DNA from: Flavobacterium shii
GTDB taxonomy: Bacteria > Bacteroidota > Bacteroidia > Flavobacteriales > Flavobacteriaceae
DNA length: 64,000 nt
Assembly: GCF_025847235.1 (NCBI RefSeq)
Contig: NZ_JAOZEW010000001.1
Location: 372,001 to 436,000 of the forward strand
Direction: 5' to 3'
Positions 1 to 8,044 of the stretch are shown one piece after another. Position 1 is the first letter of the stretch; every line of letters begins with the position of its first letter. Under the pieces are notes generated by a model that saw only the letters and a list, made by a program, of their open reading frames with translations, was not told the origin of the DNA and made no database searches. The position numbers and the translations under genes are program-made.

Positions 1-2
1 CT

Positions 3-803
3 TCAATGCATTCCAGTGATGTAGACCGATTAGAGCAAATGATGCAATCCATGAATAGCCAAACCAGCGATCAGGATCCCGAAATGCAACAGCTCGGCGG
101 AATGCTCGAAAGCATACTAGATATACAGCATCCCGACAGGGTTCAGCAAAAATTAAGGAAAGCTTCAGAACAACAGCGGGGTCAGGTATTTGCGATTGCC
201 ACTAAAACCAAAGAAGATAACATTTCTTCATTGCAAAACACCCCAGCAAAAACGGCAACTTTCGGAGGACAATCTAAACACAATGGATTTTATTCCTTTG
301 ATCAAGCCGAAACTATTGATTACATACAAAATGCAGTCGAAGCGGTCATTCACCAAACACAGACGATTGTCAATGGTGCTACAATTAAATTGCGTCTTGT
401 CAATGATATTTTCATCAATGGTATACAAATACCAAAAGATAACTTCCTTTTTGGCACCGCATCTTTAAAAGGAGAAAGACTGGCAATTAAGATCAATAGT
501 ATTAGGTATAACAACTCGCTTTTCCCAGTTGATTTAGCAGTTTACGACATGGATGGACTCTCTGGAATTTATATACCTGGAGCAATTAATCGCGATGTTG
601 CAAAGGCATCCGCTGATCGCTCCATGCAAACCCTTGGTGTTACCTCACTTGACGATTCATGGGGATCTCAAGCTGCTGGTGCTGGTATTGAAGCTGCCAA
701 AAGTCTTCTCAGTAAAAAAGTAAAACTAATCAAAGTAGTTGTAAAGTCTGGTTATCAGGTATTACTTCGTGATGAAAAACAGAAACAAAAAGATTCCAAT
801 TAA
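3..803 (+). CDS. traM: Conjugative transposon protein TraM, 3' part (partial)
   Basis: This is the C-terminal part of a TraM-type subunit of the Bacteroidetes conjugation apparatus, an envelope-spanning VirB10-like component. The reading frame is open to the window edge, so the true start lies outside; the first ATG is at position 6. The conserved TraM C-terminal region is clear: 'ATIKLRLVNDIFINGIQIPK', then 'YDMDGLSGIYIPG' near residue 190, a small Ala/Gly-rich stretch, and a final beta-strand region ('VKVVVKSGYQVLL'-like). The N-terminal membrane segment is not visible. traN follows after 17 bases, the usual traM-traN order. Family identity is recognised from these motifs; no search was run. 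Confidence 0.85.
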   Translation, partial: SMHSSDVDRLEQMMQSMNSQTSDQDPEMQQLGGMLESILDIQHPDRVQQKLRKASEQQRGQVFAIATKTKEDNISSLQNTPAKTATFGGQSKHNGFYSFDQAETIDYIQNAVEAVIHQTQTIVNGATIKLRLVNDIFINGIQIPKDNFLFGTASLKGERLAIKINSIRYNNSLFPVDLAVYDMDGLSGIYIPGAINRDVAKASADRSMQTLGVTSLDDSWGSQAAGAGIEAAKSLLSKKVKLIKVVVKSGYQVLLRDEKQKQKDSN

Positions 804-820
804 AAACTAAAATTAGCATT

Positions 821-1666
821 ATGAAAAACTTCAATCTATGGATGATGGGATATGTATTACTTATTACCATCAGTGCATTTGCACAACAATCAACTAAAAA
901 TCGTCTTTCGAAAATAGAGGCTGATTCTTTACTGATAGCCTATTCTAAAACAACCAACATCGTATTTCCTTTTGCCATTAAGAGTGTAGACAAGGGAAGC
1001 CAGGACATACTGGTACAAAAAGCAAAAGGACTTGAGAACATTCTTCAGATCAAGGCTGCTCAAAAAGGTTTTTTCCAAACAAACCTTACAGTGGTTACTG
1101 CCGACGGAAAACTCTATTCTTTCATATTAAATTATGATGAGCAGTCACCACAATTGAATCTCACTTTAAATAAAAGTAAACCCAAAGAACAAGAAATTTA
1201 CTTTTCTGAAGAGAATATCAATGATCAGGATGTTGAAGAATATTCCAAACTAGCTTATTATGATAAGAAAAAAGTATACGGTGAAAGAGAAAGTAAATAT
1301 GACATCGCATTTGCACTCAATGGAATTTTTATTCGCGATGATGTCATGTATTACAGGATAAATGTAACGAACACCTCTAAAATCAATTACGACATTGATC
1401 AGCTTCGTTTCTATATTCGAGATACTAAAAAAGTCAAGAGAACTGCCTCGCAGGAGATCGAAATTACACCACTTTATGTTCTCAACAATGAACCCAAAAT
1501 AGAGGGAGAAGCGGAAAATACCTTTGTATTTGCGCTACCAAAATTCACAATTCCAGAGAAAAAATACCTTGCCATACAGCTCATGGAAAAAAACGGTGGC
1601 AGGCATTTGGAACTTAAGGTGAAAAACACAAAGCTGGTCAAGGTAACTGTATTGCCAAAATTATAA
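821..1666 (+). CDS. traN: Conjugative transposon protein TraN
   Basis: 281 aa with an N-terminal signal peptide (hydrophobic run, then 'SAFAQQ'). It is a TraN-type (DUF4138-like) protein, the VirB9-like periplasmic/outer-membrane part of the Bacteroidetes conjugation channel. Family features seen are 'TNIVFPFAIKSVDKGSQDIL' with 'KAKGLENILQIKAAQ' after it, the 'FFQTNLTVVTADGKLYSF' strand, and the late 'FYIRDTKKVKRTASQE' segment. It lies directly behind traM. The usual traO/P/Q genes do not follow; instead two element-specific genes do, so the transfer operon is either rearranged or ends here. Confidence 0.85.
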   Translation: MKNFNLWMMGYVLLITISAFAQQSTKNRLSKIEADSLLIAYSKTTNIVFPFAIKSVDKGSQDILVQKAKGLENILQIKAAQKGFFQTNLTVVTADGKLYSFILNYDEQSPQLNLTLNKSKPKEQEIYFSEENINDQDVEEYSKLAYYDKKKVYGERESKYDIAFALNGIFIRDDVMYYRINVTNTSKINYDIDQLRFYIRDTKKVKRTASQEIEITPLYVLNNEPKIEGEAENTFVFALPKFTIPEKKYLAIQLMEKNGGRHLELKVKNTKLVKVTVLPKL

Positions 1667-1693
1667 ACTATTAATCATTTAAAGAAAGTAATC

Positions 1694-2500
1694 ATGAACG
1701 AGAAAAATTTTGAATACTTAAAAGACCAAGTTAAGTACACCGGTTTCGGTGAAGGATTGGAAAGCGAGTTGAAGGAAAATATGCAAAAGGAAGAACCAAA
1801 TTTCACTTTAAATTATACGGCGAAATATGGTGATGATACAGCGCAGGCTACATTAAATTTCAAGAAGTCAACTGAAAGTGATATATATTTCTTTAACTCT
1901 TATAAAGTGGAACTGCACAAAGATGATTCAAAAGAGGCTTTGGAACAAACTTTTTATATCAATAAAGCGAGTAACATCACTATGAAAGAAGCCTACAATC
2001 TTATGGAAGGAAGAGCGGTGAATAAAGACCTTATCAATAAAGAGGGAGAACTGCACAATTCCTGGTTGCAGATCGATTTTAAACAAGCAGATGATACTAC
2101 TGGCAACTTTAAGTTAAACCAATACCACCAAAACTACGGTTATGATTTGGAAGCAACCTTGTCTAAGCATCCAATTAAGGAATTGCAAAATCCAAAGTAT
2201 AAAGAAGATCTTATTAATTCTATGAAAAAGGGAAACCTACAATCTGCTACTTTCTTAAAAGGGGGTATTGAAGTCAAGCAATATATCGAGGCCAGCCCAC
2301 AATTTAAGACAATCAATGTGTACGATTCAAACATCCAACGTGTTGGTAATCGTCATGCAAAGGAGGAAAAACAGTCGGAAGGTGAAGAAGTTTCCGTAAA
2401 ACAGAACAACAGAAAGCAAAATCAAACTAGCGACGATGATGGTCCTGAAGTACCGAAGGAAGCAAAGAAAAAAAGGAAAAGTCAATCCAGTTCTATGTAA
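1694..2500 (+). CDS. Conjugative-element conserved protein (YGYDL-domain family)
   Basis: 268 aa, soluble, no signal peptide. Residues about 100-220 form a conserved block: 'YNLMEGRAVNK', 'WLQIDFKQ', 'YHQNYGYDLEATLSKHPIKEL', 'KKGNLQSATF', 'YIEASPQFKTINVYD'. The same block recurs in the next gene, so the two are paralogues. Blocks of this type are common in Flavobacteriia and Sphingobacteriia mobile elements, usually downstream of transfer genes, but I know of no established function. The C-terminal 50 residues are charged and low-complexity (KEEKQSEG..., KKKRKS), which would suit nucleic-acid contact. Function is unknown. Confidence 0.7.
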   Translation: MNEKNFEYLKDQVKYTGFGEGLESELKENMQKEEPNFTLNYTAKYGDDTAQATLNFKKSTESDIYFFNSYKVELHKDDSKEALEQTFYINKASNITMKEAYNLMEGRAVNKDLINKEGELHNSWLQIDFKQADDTTGNFKLNQYHQNYGYDLEATLSKHPIKELQNPKYKEDLINSMKKGNLQSATFLKGGIEVKQYIEASPQFKTINVYDSNIQRVGNRHAKEEKQSEGEEVSVKQNNRKQNQTSDDDGPEVPKEAKKKRKSQSSSM

Positions 2501-2529
2501 GTGAAAATATAACAAACAAAATTTGAGTT

Positions 2530-3588
2530 ATGAACGATCAACTTCCCATTAATAACAGAGTAGAAATGGAACTAAGCCAATGGCGCTCCAGGGAAGAACG
2601 CTTCAGTAAACTATTTTCTTTTAGTCTTTCAAACAATAGATCACTTCTTAAAGAAAAGCTCAATCATTACGAGCGTATTGGAACAAAGTATAAGGGAACT
2701 AAAAATTTGGAGGAACGTTTTGCTTTGCAGATACTCAAGCAGGAGAAGAATAAGATGTTAAAACAACTTTATCCCAATGTATTAGTACGTCTTATTCGTA
2801 AGCTGTTTGTTGCACCACTCATAGATCAAATTGCTGTTCGCAAGGATGTAAAAGAAGAGGAAAAAAATAACCATACGCTGCATGAACAGGTGCAGCGTAT
2901 TGGTTTTCCTAATCTATCGAATGTTATTGACCAAAACGTAAGTCAGGGACATCCCCAGTTCAGTATCCCAGTATCGTATTATGTTAATGAAAAAGAGAGG
3001 CTTGATCATGAGTTGTCTTTTGTGAAAGACGAAACGGGACGCTATCAATTTCAAGGTTACAAAACTACTTTGCAAAATGAATCTAAACCTGAAGAAAACA
3101 GAAGTCAATATTTCAAAGTACGGGACGGATATTCTGCCGATACTACACAGGCATATAATCTCCTAGCTGGAAGAGCCATTGAAAAACAAGGAACGTGGAT
3201 TCAATTAGATCTCAATGACAAGGATTCTCATGGAAATCATCGCATAAAAGAATTTCATTCCGGCTACGGTTACGATCTTCAAAAAGCTATTCAGCAATTG
3301 CCATTAAAAGACCTCTTAAATAAAACGGAATCAGAAACATTACTGAATAATTTAAAACAAGGGAACAGACAATCCGTAACCTTAACAAAAAATGGAAACG
3401 ACCATCAGTTTTACATTGAAGCAAATCCACAATTCAAATCAGTGAATATTTATGATCAGAACTCCAGAAAAGTAACACTAGCTACTGCGCTAGGAAACAA
3501 GACAATTGAAACCGTAAAGCAAATGCAAAAAACAAATGAAACTCAACAAGAAAATCATTCTAAACATAATGGTATGCGAATAAGTTGA
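2530..3588 (+). CDS. Conjugative-element conserved protein, paralogue of the preceding gene
   Basis: 352 aa. The N-terminal ~200 residues are basic and partly helical ('MELSQWRSREERFSKLF', 'LKEKLNHYERIG'), with one hydrophobic stretch near residue 90 ('VLVRLIRKLFVAPLIDQIAV'). Residues about 207-320 repeat the block of the upstream gene ('YNLLAGRAIEKQGTWIQLDL', 'FHSGYGYDLQKAIQQLPLKDL', 'KQGNRQSVTL', 'YIEANPQFKSVNIYDQN'). It probably arose by duplication and gained a longer N-terminus. Twenty-nine bases separate the two genes, so they are likely co-transcribed. Function is unknown. Confidence 0.7.
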   Translation: MNDQLPINNRVEMELSQWRSREERFSKLFSFSLSNNRSLLKEKLNHYERIGTKYKGTKNLEERFALQILKQEKNKMLKQLYPNVLVRLIRKLFVAPLIDQIAVRKDVKEEEKNNHTLHEQVQRIGFPNLSNVIDQNVSQGHPQFSIPVSYYVNEKERLDHELSFVKDETGRYQFQGYKTTLQNESKPEENRSQYFKVRDGYSADTTQAYNLLAGRAIEKQGTWIQLDLNDKDSHGNHRIKEFHSGYGYDLQKAIQQLPLKDLLNKTESETLLNNLKQGNRQSVTLTKNGNDHQFYIEANPQFKSVNIYDQNSRKVTLATALGNKTIETVKQMQKTNETQQENHSKHNGMRIS

Positions 3589-3601
3589 AAAACATAAACC
3601 T

Positions 3602-3919
3602 ATGGAACCCTTAAAACCTTTATCAGATTTCTTTGAAGCTATAAAAAAAGATGAGCGAATTAGTATTGTCCATATTGGACTCTATGCTGCTCTACTCCAA
3701 TTCAGGGCAGATAACGGTTTTATTAACCCTATTTTGGTATACAGGTCTGAGATTATAGCAATCGCTAAAATCTATTCTCCCAAAACGTATCATAAGTGCA
3801 TGCGACAATTAAATGAATACGGCTATATCAGATATGAGCCGACCCACAACAAATACAAGAGAAGTAAAATATATTTCTTTTCTTCAACTTCTGAGTTAGG
3901 GCTAAAATTGCAAAAGTGA
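3602..3919 (+). CDS. Small winged-helix-like mobile-element protein
   Basis: 105 aa. The layout is that of small winged-helix proteins of Bacteroidetes conjugative elements: 'IGLYAALLQFRADNGFINPI', then 'RSEIIAIAKIYSPKTYHKCMRQLNEYGYIRYEP' as a probable recognition-helix region followed by a beta wing ('NKYKRSKIYFF'). The segment is similar in style to plasmid replication or transcription regulators. The gene sits 13 bases behind the preceding one and 7 bases before the next. A role in element regulation or replication is inferred from fold style only. Confidence 0.6.
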   Translation: MEPLKPLSDFFEAIKKDERISIVHIGLYAALLQFRADNGFINPILVYRSEIIAIAKIYSPKTYHKCMRQLNEYGYIRYEPTHNKYKRSKIYFFSSTSELGLKLQK

Positions 3920-3926
3920 TTGTACG

Positions 3927-4364
3927 ATGAAAAAATTCACATTTGAAGAACTTCCAGAGGCAGTTACAGAATTGTATGGAAAAATGGAAGCTATAGAAAG
4001 ACTTTTAGAGGATAACAGGACTAACCTAAAGAAAAGGAAAATATCTTCGAATCACCTTGGGAAAGAGAAATGCAGTACACATTTGAATAAGAGTGATCTG
4101 GCACAATTATTTTATATTCTAATGGATGAGAAGATTATCTTTTTTGATGATCGCGATGAAAAACATAATAGAAGCGAAATTCAGTTTTTTGTAGAAGAAA
4201 ATTTCACCTACATAGGGGATTCAGGGTTTCAAACCACTATAGATACAATAAGTAAGCAATTTTCAGAATCCAAAGGATTTACTTATAAAGACAAACAAAT
4301 AAGATTTCTTGAAAATATAATTAGCATTCTTGAAAAACGCAGGGAAAAACTAATTTGTTGGTAG
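3927..4364 (+). CDS. Element regulatory protein with weak RteC-like C-terminus
   Basis: 145 aa. The opening 'FTFEELPEAVTELYGKMEAIERLLED' is typical of small Bacteroidetes element proteins that precede a helix-turn-helix. From residue ~48, 'LNKSDLAQLFYILMDEKIIFFDD', then 'IQFFVEENF' and 'RFLENIISILEKRREKL', weakly resembles the C-terminal region of RteC, an excision regulator of CTnDOT-type elements. It lies next to an excisionase-like gene and the integrase, which fits a role in excision control. The RteC link is a tentative motif reading. Confidence 0.5.
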   Translation: MKKFTFEELPEAVTELYGKMEAIERLLEDNRTNLKKRKISSNHLGKEKCSTHLNKSDLAQLFYILMDEKIIFFDDRDEKHNRSEIQFFVEENFTYIGDSGFQTTIDTISKQFSESKGFTYKDKQIRFLENIISILEKRREKLICW

Positions 4365-4419
4365 TCTTCAAAATCAAAAATTACAAAACAATCAATTTCC
4401 TATTCACAATTAATAACAA

Positions 4420-4716
4420 TTGATCATGTCTAAAGAAGGTAAAGAAACACAAATTTCCTATATAGCAGCAATCAAACAATTGCTGGATCCCTTATATACC
4501 AGACTAGAAAAAATAGATGCTAAAATAAAGGGGAATTATACGAAAGACAGCTTACGATATTATAGAAATGAAGATCTAAAGAAAATATTTGGACTCTCGA
4601 ACAATACAATTATTAAGTACCGTCAAACAGGTATACTTCCTTATACTAAGCTAGGTGATATTTTCTTATATGAAGCAAACAAAATTGAAAAGATACTTAT
4701 CGAAAACGGACAATAA
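4420..4716 (+). CDS. Helix-turn-helix, excisionase-like protein
   Basis: 98 aa; starts are possible at 4420 or at the second ATG (4426). The C-terminal half reads as a MerR/Xis-type winged HTH: 'YYRNEDLKKIFGLSNNTIIKYRQTGILPYTKLGDIFLYE', with the 'GILPYTKLG' wing typical of HTH_17 excisionases. It is the last rightward gene of the element and converges with the integrase gene across a strong hairpin terminator. By position and domain it is a good candidate for a recombination directionality factor or its regulator. Confidence 0.65.
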   Translation: MIMSKEGKETQISYIAAIKQLLDPLYTRLEKIDAKIKGNYTKDSLRYYRNEDLKKIFGLSNNTIIKYRQTGILPYTKLGDIFLYEANKIEKILIENGQ

Positions 4717-4750
4717 ACAATAAAAGTTTAGAGATAAATACAAAAGAAAA

Positions 4751-4785
4751 GAGGCTGCCTCAGTACTGAGGCAGCCTCTTTTTTT
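4751..4785. terminator. Bidirectional rho-independent terminator
   Basis: A perfect inverted repeat at 4751-4778 (arms GAGGCTGCCTCAG and CTGAGGCAGCCTC around TA) is followed by a T run to 4785. An A-rich stretch lies on the other side, so it can serve both the rightward excisionase-like gene and the leftward integrase gene whose stop codon is at 4785. Confidence 0.85.
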
Positions 4786-6005
4786 CATGCATACTTCTCT
4801 TTTAATTTTGCCATATCTTCCATTACGTTTATATCCAAAACCTTCGCGTAATGCTGGGTCTGTTTAATATTTGTATGCCCCATCATTGCAGAAACATTCT
4901 CTAAGCGAACTCCATTGCCTAATGTTACTGTTGTAGCAAATGTATGCCTTGCTACATACCAGGTAAGATGTTTATCAATGCCGCAAAGGTCAGCTATCTC
5001 CTTAAGATATGCATTCATTTTCTGATTTGATATTTGTGGAATTAATCCAATTTGCATGTTCCTGTATTTATTAATTATCATCAAGGTGGGGGGAAGAACA
5101 GGTACATTTGCCCGAATTGTTGTTTTTGCCCTATTGGTCATTATCCAAAGATTATCCTTACCATCGGTAGATATATTATTTGAGGTAAGATTAGCCGCAT
5201 CTACAGGTGCATAACCTGTGTAACAGCTGAAAAGAAAAACATCTTTTACGCGTTCCAGACGCTTCATTGAAAATTTCTTGCTTTCAATTCGGTCTAATTC
5301 TTCCTGAGTAAGAAATATAGCATCAGTCACATGTAGTTTGCCATCATAAACACTAAATGGATCTTTATCTATTACACCCATTCTCACGTTGTATTTACAA
5401 GCCGTTTTGTACATTCTCATGTATTTGACTATAGAATTGTTTTTTATCCCGACCTTACCTTTAAATGAGCTTTCGTATTTTAGGTATTCTTCAAGAGTGA
5501 AGACAAAACCACTTGATATATCGTCAGCTGGCATATCATCAATTCCGTAGTGCTTTTTAATAAAATTTCGAAGCAGATCATAAGACCTTTCATACTTTTG
5601 AAAGGAGGCTTTGGATCTTTCGCCGGCTTCTACTTTTCTTGCGAAAAATTTATTGTGCTTCTCCAGTATTTCCAGAATTGTAATATGTCTGGTTTTGATT
5701 TTTGTTTTTCCTGCCAGTTCTGCTTTTAATAATTCTAATGAAACTTCAGGATCCATTTTAAAGAGTTCAACGAATTTTTTTTCTGCATGAAGCTGAAAAA
5801 GATCAATGAAATTTTTTATAACCTTTTCTTTTTCTAGTTTCAGGACATTTCTAAGATTGCCAGTGAATACCCATCTTTCTTTCGAGATAAATTTTCCAGT
5901 GCTCATTGAAATTGTTTTGTTCTTGCACGAAATACGGGCGAATATTGGTGATTCGCCGTTTTTGCCAACTTTGGCATACTTTAGATAAAAAATTACTTTT
6001 AACAT
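4785..6005 (-). CDS. int: Tyrosine recombinase / integrase of the conjugative element
   Basis: 406 aa, with an N-terminal arm-binding domain ('KVIFYLKYAKVGKNGESPIF' start), a SAM-like core-binding domain at about 100-220, and a C-terminal catalytic domain. Visible catalytic residues are the 'WYVARHTFAT' Arg/His box, 'MMGHTNIKQTQHYAKV' with the His and the Tyr nucleophile, and a probable Lys in 'RAKTTIRANVPV'. The usual first catalytic Arg (TGLRxSD) is absent; the site reads 'TGYAPVDAANL', as in IntDOT-like Bacteroidetes integrases. The gene starts 260 bases from the 3' end of a tRNA-Ser gene, the expected position for an integrase next to attachment DNA. Confidence 0.9.
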   Translation of the reverse strand: MLKVIFYLKYAKVGKNGESPIFARISCKNKTISMSTGKFISKERWVFTGNLRNVLKLEKEKVIKNFIDLFQLHAEKKFVELFKMDPEVSLELLKAELAGKTKIKTRHITILEILEKHNKFFARKVEAGERSKASFQKYERSYDLLRNFIKKHYGIDDMPADDISSGFVFTLEEYLKYESSFKGKVGIKNNSIVKYMRMYKTACKYNVRMGVIDKDPFSVYDGKLHVTDAIFLTQEELDRIESKKFSMKRLERVKDVFLFSCYTGYAPVDAANLTSNNISTDGKDNLWIMTNRAKTTIRANVPVLPPTLMIINKYRNMQIGLIPQISNQKMNAYLKEIADLCGIDKHLTWYVARHTFATTVTLGNGVRLENVSAMMGHTNIKQTQHYAKVLDINVMEDMAKLKEKYA

Positions 6006-6072
6006 GCTTTCTAGTTTTTAAATTAATACTCAAATTGATTTAAAAATTTTGCGAGAGCCTAGAGTTGACAGG

Positions 6073-6155
6073 GAATTCCTGGGGAATTCACAACTTTTAG
6101 TGTACCTAAAATCAAAAAAAAGCCTGATTTTTTTTAGGTACACCAATAGGTACAC
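6073..6155. repeat. Cluster of inverted repeats between integrase and tRNA-Ser
   Basis: Two GGAATTC-type arms (6072-6078 and 6083-6089) are followed by a long inverted repeat, GTGTACCTAAAATCA at 6100-6114 against TGATTTTTTTTAGGTACAC at 6125-6143. A third AGGTACAC copy is at 6148-6155. Such repeats next to an integrase start usually mark integrase or excisionase binding sites; some could also act on integrase transcription. The assignment is by position. Confidence 0.5.
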
Positions 6156-6201
6156 TGTTCTTTGATAAAGTATGTGTTTTTTGACAAAGTACAAAAAACA
6201 A

Positions 6202-6235
6202 AAAAGCCTTTAAATACTAGTATTTAAAGGCTTTT
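6202..6235 (-). terminator. Rho-independent terminator of tRNA-Ser
   Basis: A perfect palindrome (arms AAAAGCCTTTAAATA and TATTTAAAGGCTTTT around CTAG). Read on the minus strand it is followed by T-rich sequence, 30 bases beyond the tRNA 3' end. Because the tRNA keeps its own terminator, the element boundary probably lies between here and the integrase, or at the tRNA end itself. Confidence 0.7.
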
Positions 6236-6265
6236 GACTTTTAAAGTTTCTTATGAAACTCTATG

Positions 6266-6353
6266 TGGCGGAGAAAGAGGGATTCGAACCCCCGGACCTG
6301 TTACAGTCAACAGTTTTCAAGACTGCCGCATTCGACCGCTCTGCCATTTCTCC
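6266..6353 (-). tRNA. tRNA-Ser (anticodon UGA)
   Basis: An 88-base class II tRNA on the minus strand. The acceptor stem is GGAGAAA with TTTCTCC, the discriminator is G and CCA is encoded. The anticodon loop is CTTGAAA between CAGT and ACTG, giving anticodon TGA. A long variable arm (TTGACTGTAACAG region) and the T-loop GGTTCGAATCC are present. The 3' end faces the integrase gene, so it is the probable integration target of the conjugative element. Confidence 0.95.
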
Positions 6354-6513
6354 AGTATGTCGCTTTCATTACCTGATTGCGAGTGCAAATATAAGACGCT
6401 TTTTCGGTTATCAAAACTTTTTTGAAGCTTTTTTGACGATTATTTTAAATTAATTTTTAAGTACTTAATAATCAGTATTTACTTTTTAAAATAATTTTGC
6501 GTTAAATCGCAAA

Positions 6514-6903
6514 TTAGTCAATAATCGGGACTGGTTTTTTGTTTTCATCAACCGCAACAAACGAAAATGTGCCTGAAACAACACTCTCACGTAACTCCGA
6601 ATACATTTGTTCCATAAAAATATCAACATGAATTTTACAACTTGTTCTTCCAACAGTAATCACTTTGGCAACTAATTCAATTAATGTACCAGCCGGAATT
6701 GCTTTTTTAAAATCAATTTGCCCAGTCGAGATCGTTACCACTTTCTTACGACTAAATCTAGTCGCACAGATAAAAGAAACTTCATCCATGAGTTGTAATG
6801 CTGTTCCACCAAATAAAGTATCGTAATGATTCGTCGTACTCGGAAAAACAGCTTTGAATATATGTGTCTCAGATTTTATAATTCTTTCTTCTAATGTTCC
6901 CAT
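6514..6903 (-). CDS. Acyl-CoA thioesterase, hotdog fold (YciA/BACH-like)
   Basis: 129 aa, the usual length of a single hotdog domain. Key motif: 'FPSTTNHYDTLFGGTALQLMDEVSFICATRFSRKKVVTI', the N...GG..L..MDE signature of hexameric acyl-CoA thioesterases, then 'IDFKKAIPAGTLIELVAKV' and 'ELRESVVSGTFSFVAVDE'. It hydrolyses acyl-CoA to free acid and CoA in the cytosol; the substrate cannot be told from sequence. It is the last gene of the leftward run headed by tpx, 5 bases behind ribBA. Confidence 0.85.
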   Translation of the reverse strand: MGTLEERIIKSETHIFKAVFPSTTNHYDTLFGGTALQLMDEVSFICATRFSRKKVVTISTGQIDFKKAIPAGTLIELVAKVITVGRTSCKIHVDIFMEQMYSELRESVVSGTFSFVAVDENKKPVPIID

Positions 6904-6908
6904 ATCTC

Positions 6909-8042
6909 TTAATAGCTTACATATTCAGTTATTTCAAGACCATAACCTATCATTCCGACACGTTTGGTTTGTTCTGTATTCGATACCAATCTAATTTTAG
7001 AAATATCAATATCGTGCAAAATCTGTGCTCCTATACCATAATCTTTACTGTCAATAATCACTTTTGGTGCTTTCATCACTCCTTGAGATTGCAGTGTTTT
7101 GAGCTCAGCAATACGGTTTAATAAGTTTACAGCTTGCATATCCTGATTAATAAACAATACTGCTCCTTTTCCGTTTTCATTAATAACCTTAAACATATCG
7201 TCTAGCTGTTGCTCTGCGTTATTGGTCAAAGTTCCTAACAAATCATTATTTACCTGCGAAGAATTGATTCTCGTAAGAATTGATTCTCCTAAACTCCAAG
7301 TTCCTTTCGTTAATGCAATATGGATTTGTTTATTTGTTGTTTGCTCGTAAGCTCTCAAACGGAAAGTTCCGAAACGAGTCTCTATGTCAAAATCTTCTTT
7401 TTTTACAATCAAGCTATCGTGCTGCATTCTATACGCAACCAAATCCTCAATAGAAACTAATTTCAAATTGAATTTCTTTGCAACTTCTATAAGTTGAGGC
7501 AAACGAGACATCGTTCCGTCTTCATTTAAAATCTCACAAATTACACCAGCTGGCTTAAACCCTGCTAATCTAGCAAAATCAATGGCCGCCTCTGTATGTC
7601 CAGTTCTTCTTAATACTCCACCTTGCTTAGCAACCAGAGGAAAAATATGCCCCGGTCTTGCTAATTCATGTGGTTTCGTATTAGAATCTGTCAAAGCCAA
7701 AACAGTTTGAGATCTGTCGGATGCAGAAATCCCTGTAGTTACTCCATTCCCTTTTAAATCTACCGAAACCGTAAAAGCAGTTTCCATATGATCGGTATTA
7801 TTAGTAACCATTGGTCTCAAATCTAATTCCTTACAACGGCTTTCGGTTAATGGTGCGCAAATTAATCCGCGTCCATGTGTTGCCATGAAATTAATCATTT
7901 CGGGAGTTACTTTTTCTGCTGCAGCAAGAAAATCACCTTCATTTTCACGATCTTCATCATCCACCACAATAATAACCTCACCTTGACGAATCGCCTCTAT
8001 AGCTTCTTCGATGGTGTTTAATTGTATTTTATCTGTTGACAT
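6909..8042 (-). CDS. ribB: 3,4-dihydroxy-2-butanone-4-phosphate synthase with degenerate GTP cyclohydrolase II domain
   Basis: 377 aa in RibBA layout. Residues 1 to ~205 are an intact RibB domain making the four-carbon riboflavin precursor from ribulose 5-phosphate: '[16 protein letters not shown]', '[11 protein letters not shown]', '[27 protein letters not shown]'. Residues ~206-377 align with GTP cyclohydrolase II, but the zinc cysteines (normally GSLRCDCGEQL preceded by SECLTGD) read '[20 protein letters not shown]', and the RQEGRGIGL catalytic segment reads '[11 protein letters not shown]'. The second half should therefore lack cyclohydrolase activity, and a separate RibA is expected elsewhere. 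Only 2 bases separate it from the upstream permease gene. Confidence 0.9.
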   Translation of the reverse strand: MSTDKIQLNTIEEAIEAIRQGEVIIVVDDEDRENEGDFLAAAEKVTPEMINFMATHGRGLICAPLTESRCKELDLRPMVTNNTDHMETAFTVSVDLKGNGVTTGISASDRSQTVLALTDSNTKPHELARPGHIFPLVAKQGGVLRRTGHTEAAIDFARLAGFKPAGVICEILNEDGTMSRLPQLIEVAKKFNLKLVSIEDLVAYRMQHDSLIVKKEDFDIETRFGTFRLRAYEQTTNKQIHIALTKGTWSLGESILTRINSSQVNNDLLGTLTNNAEQQLDDMFKVINENGKGAVLFINQDMQAVNLLNRIAELKTLQSQGVMKAPKVIIDSKDYGIGAQILHDIDISKIRLVSNTEQTKRVGMIGYGLEITEYVSY

Positions 8043-8044
8043 AA

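Noticed and set aside
6234..6453. Rightward ORFs of 63-66 codons over the tRNA-Ser gene
   Set aside because: They are antisense readings of the tRNA ('[11 protein letters not shown]'-type), a well-known false gene.
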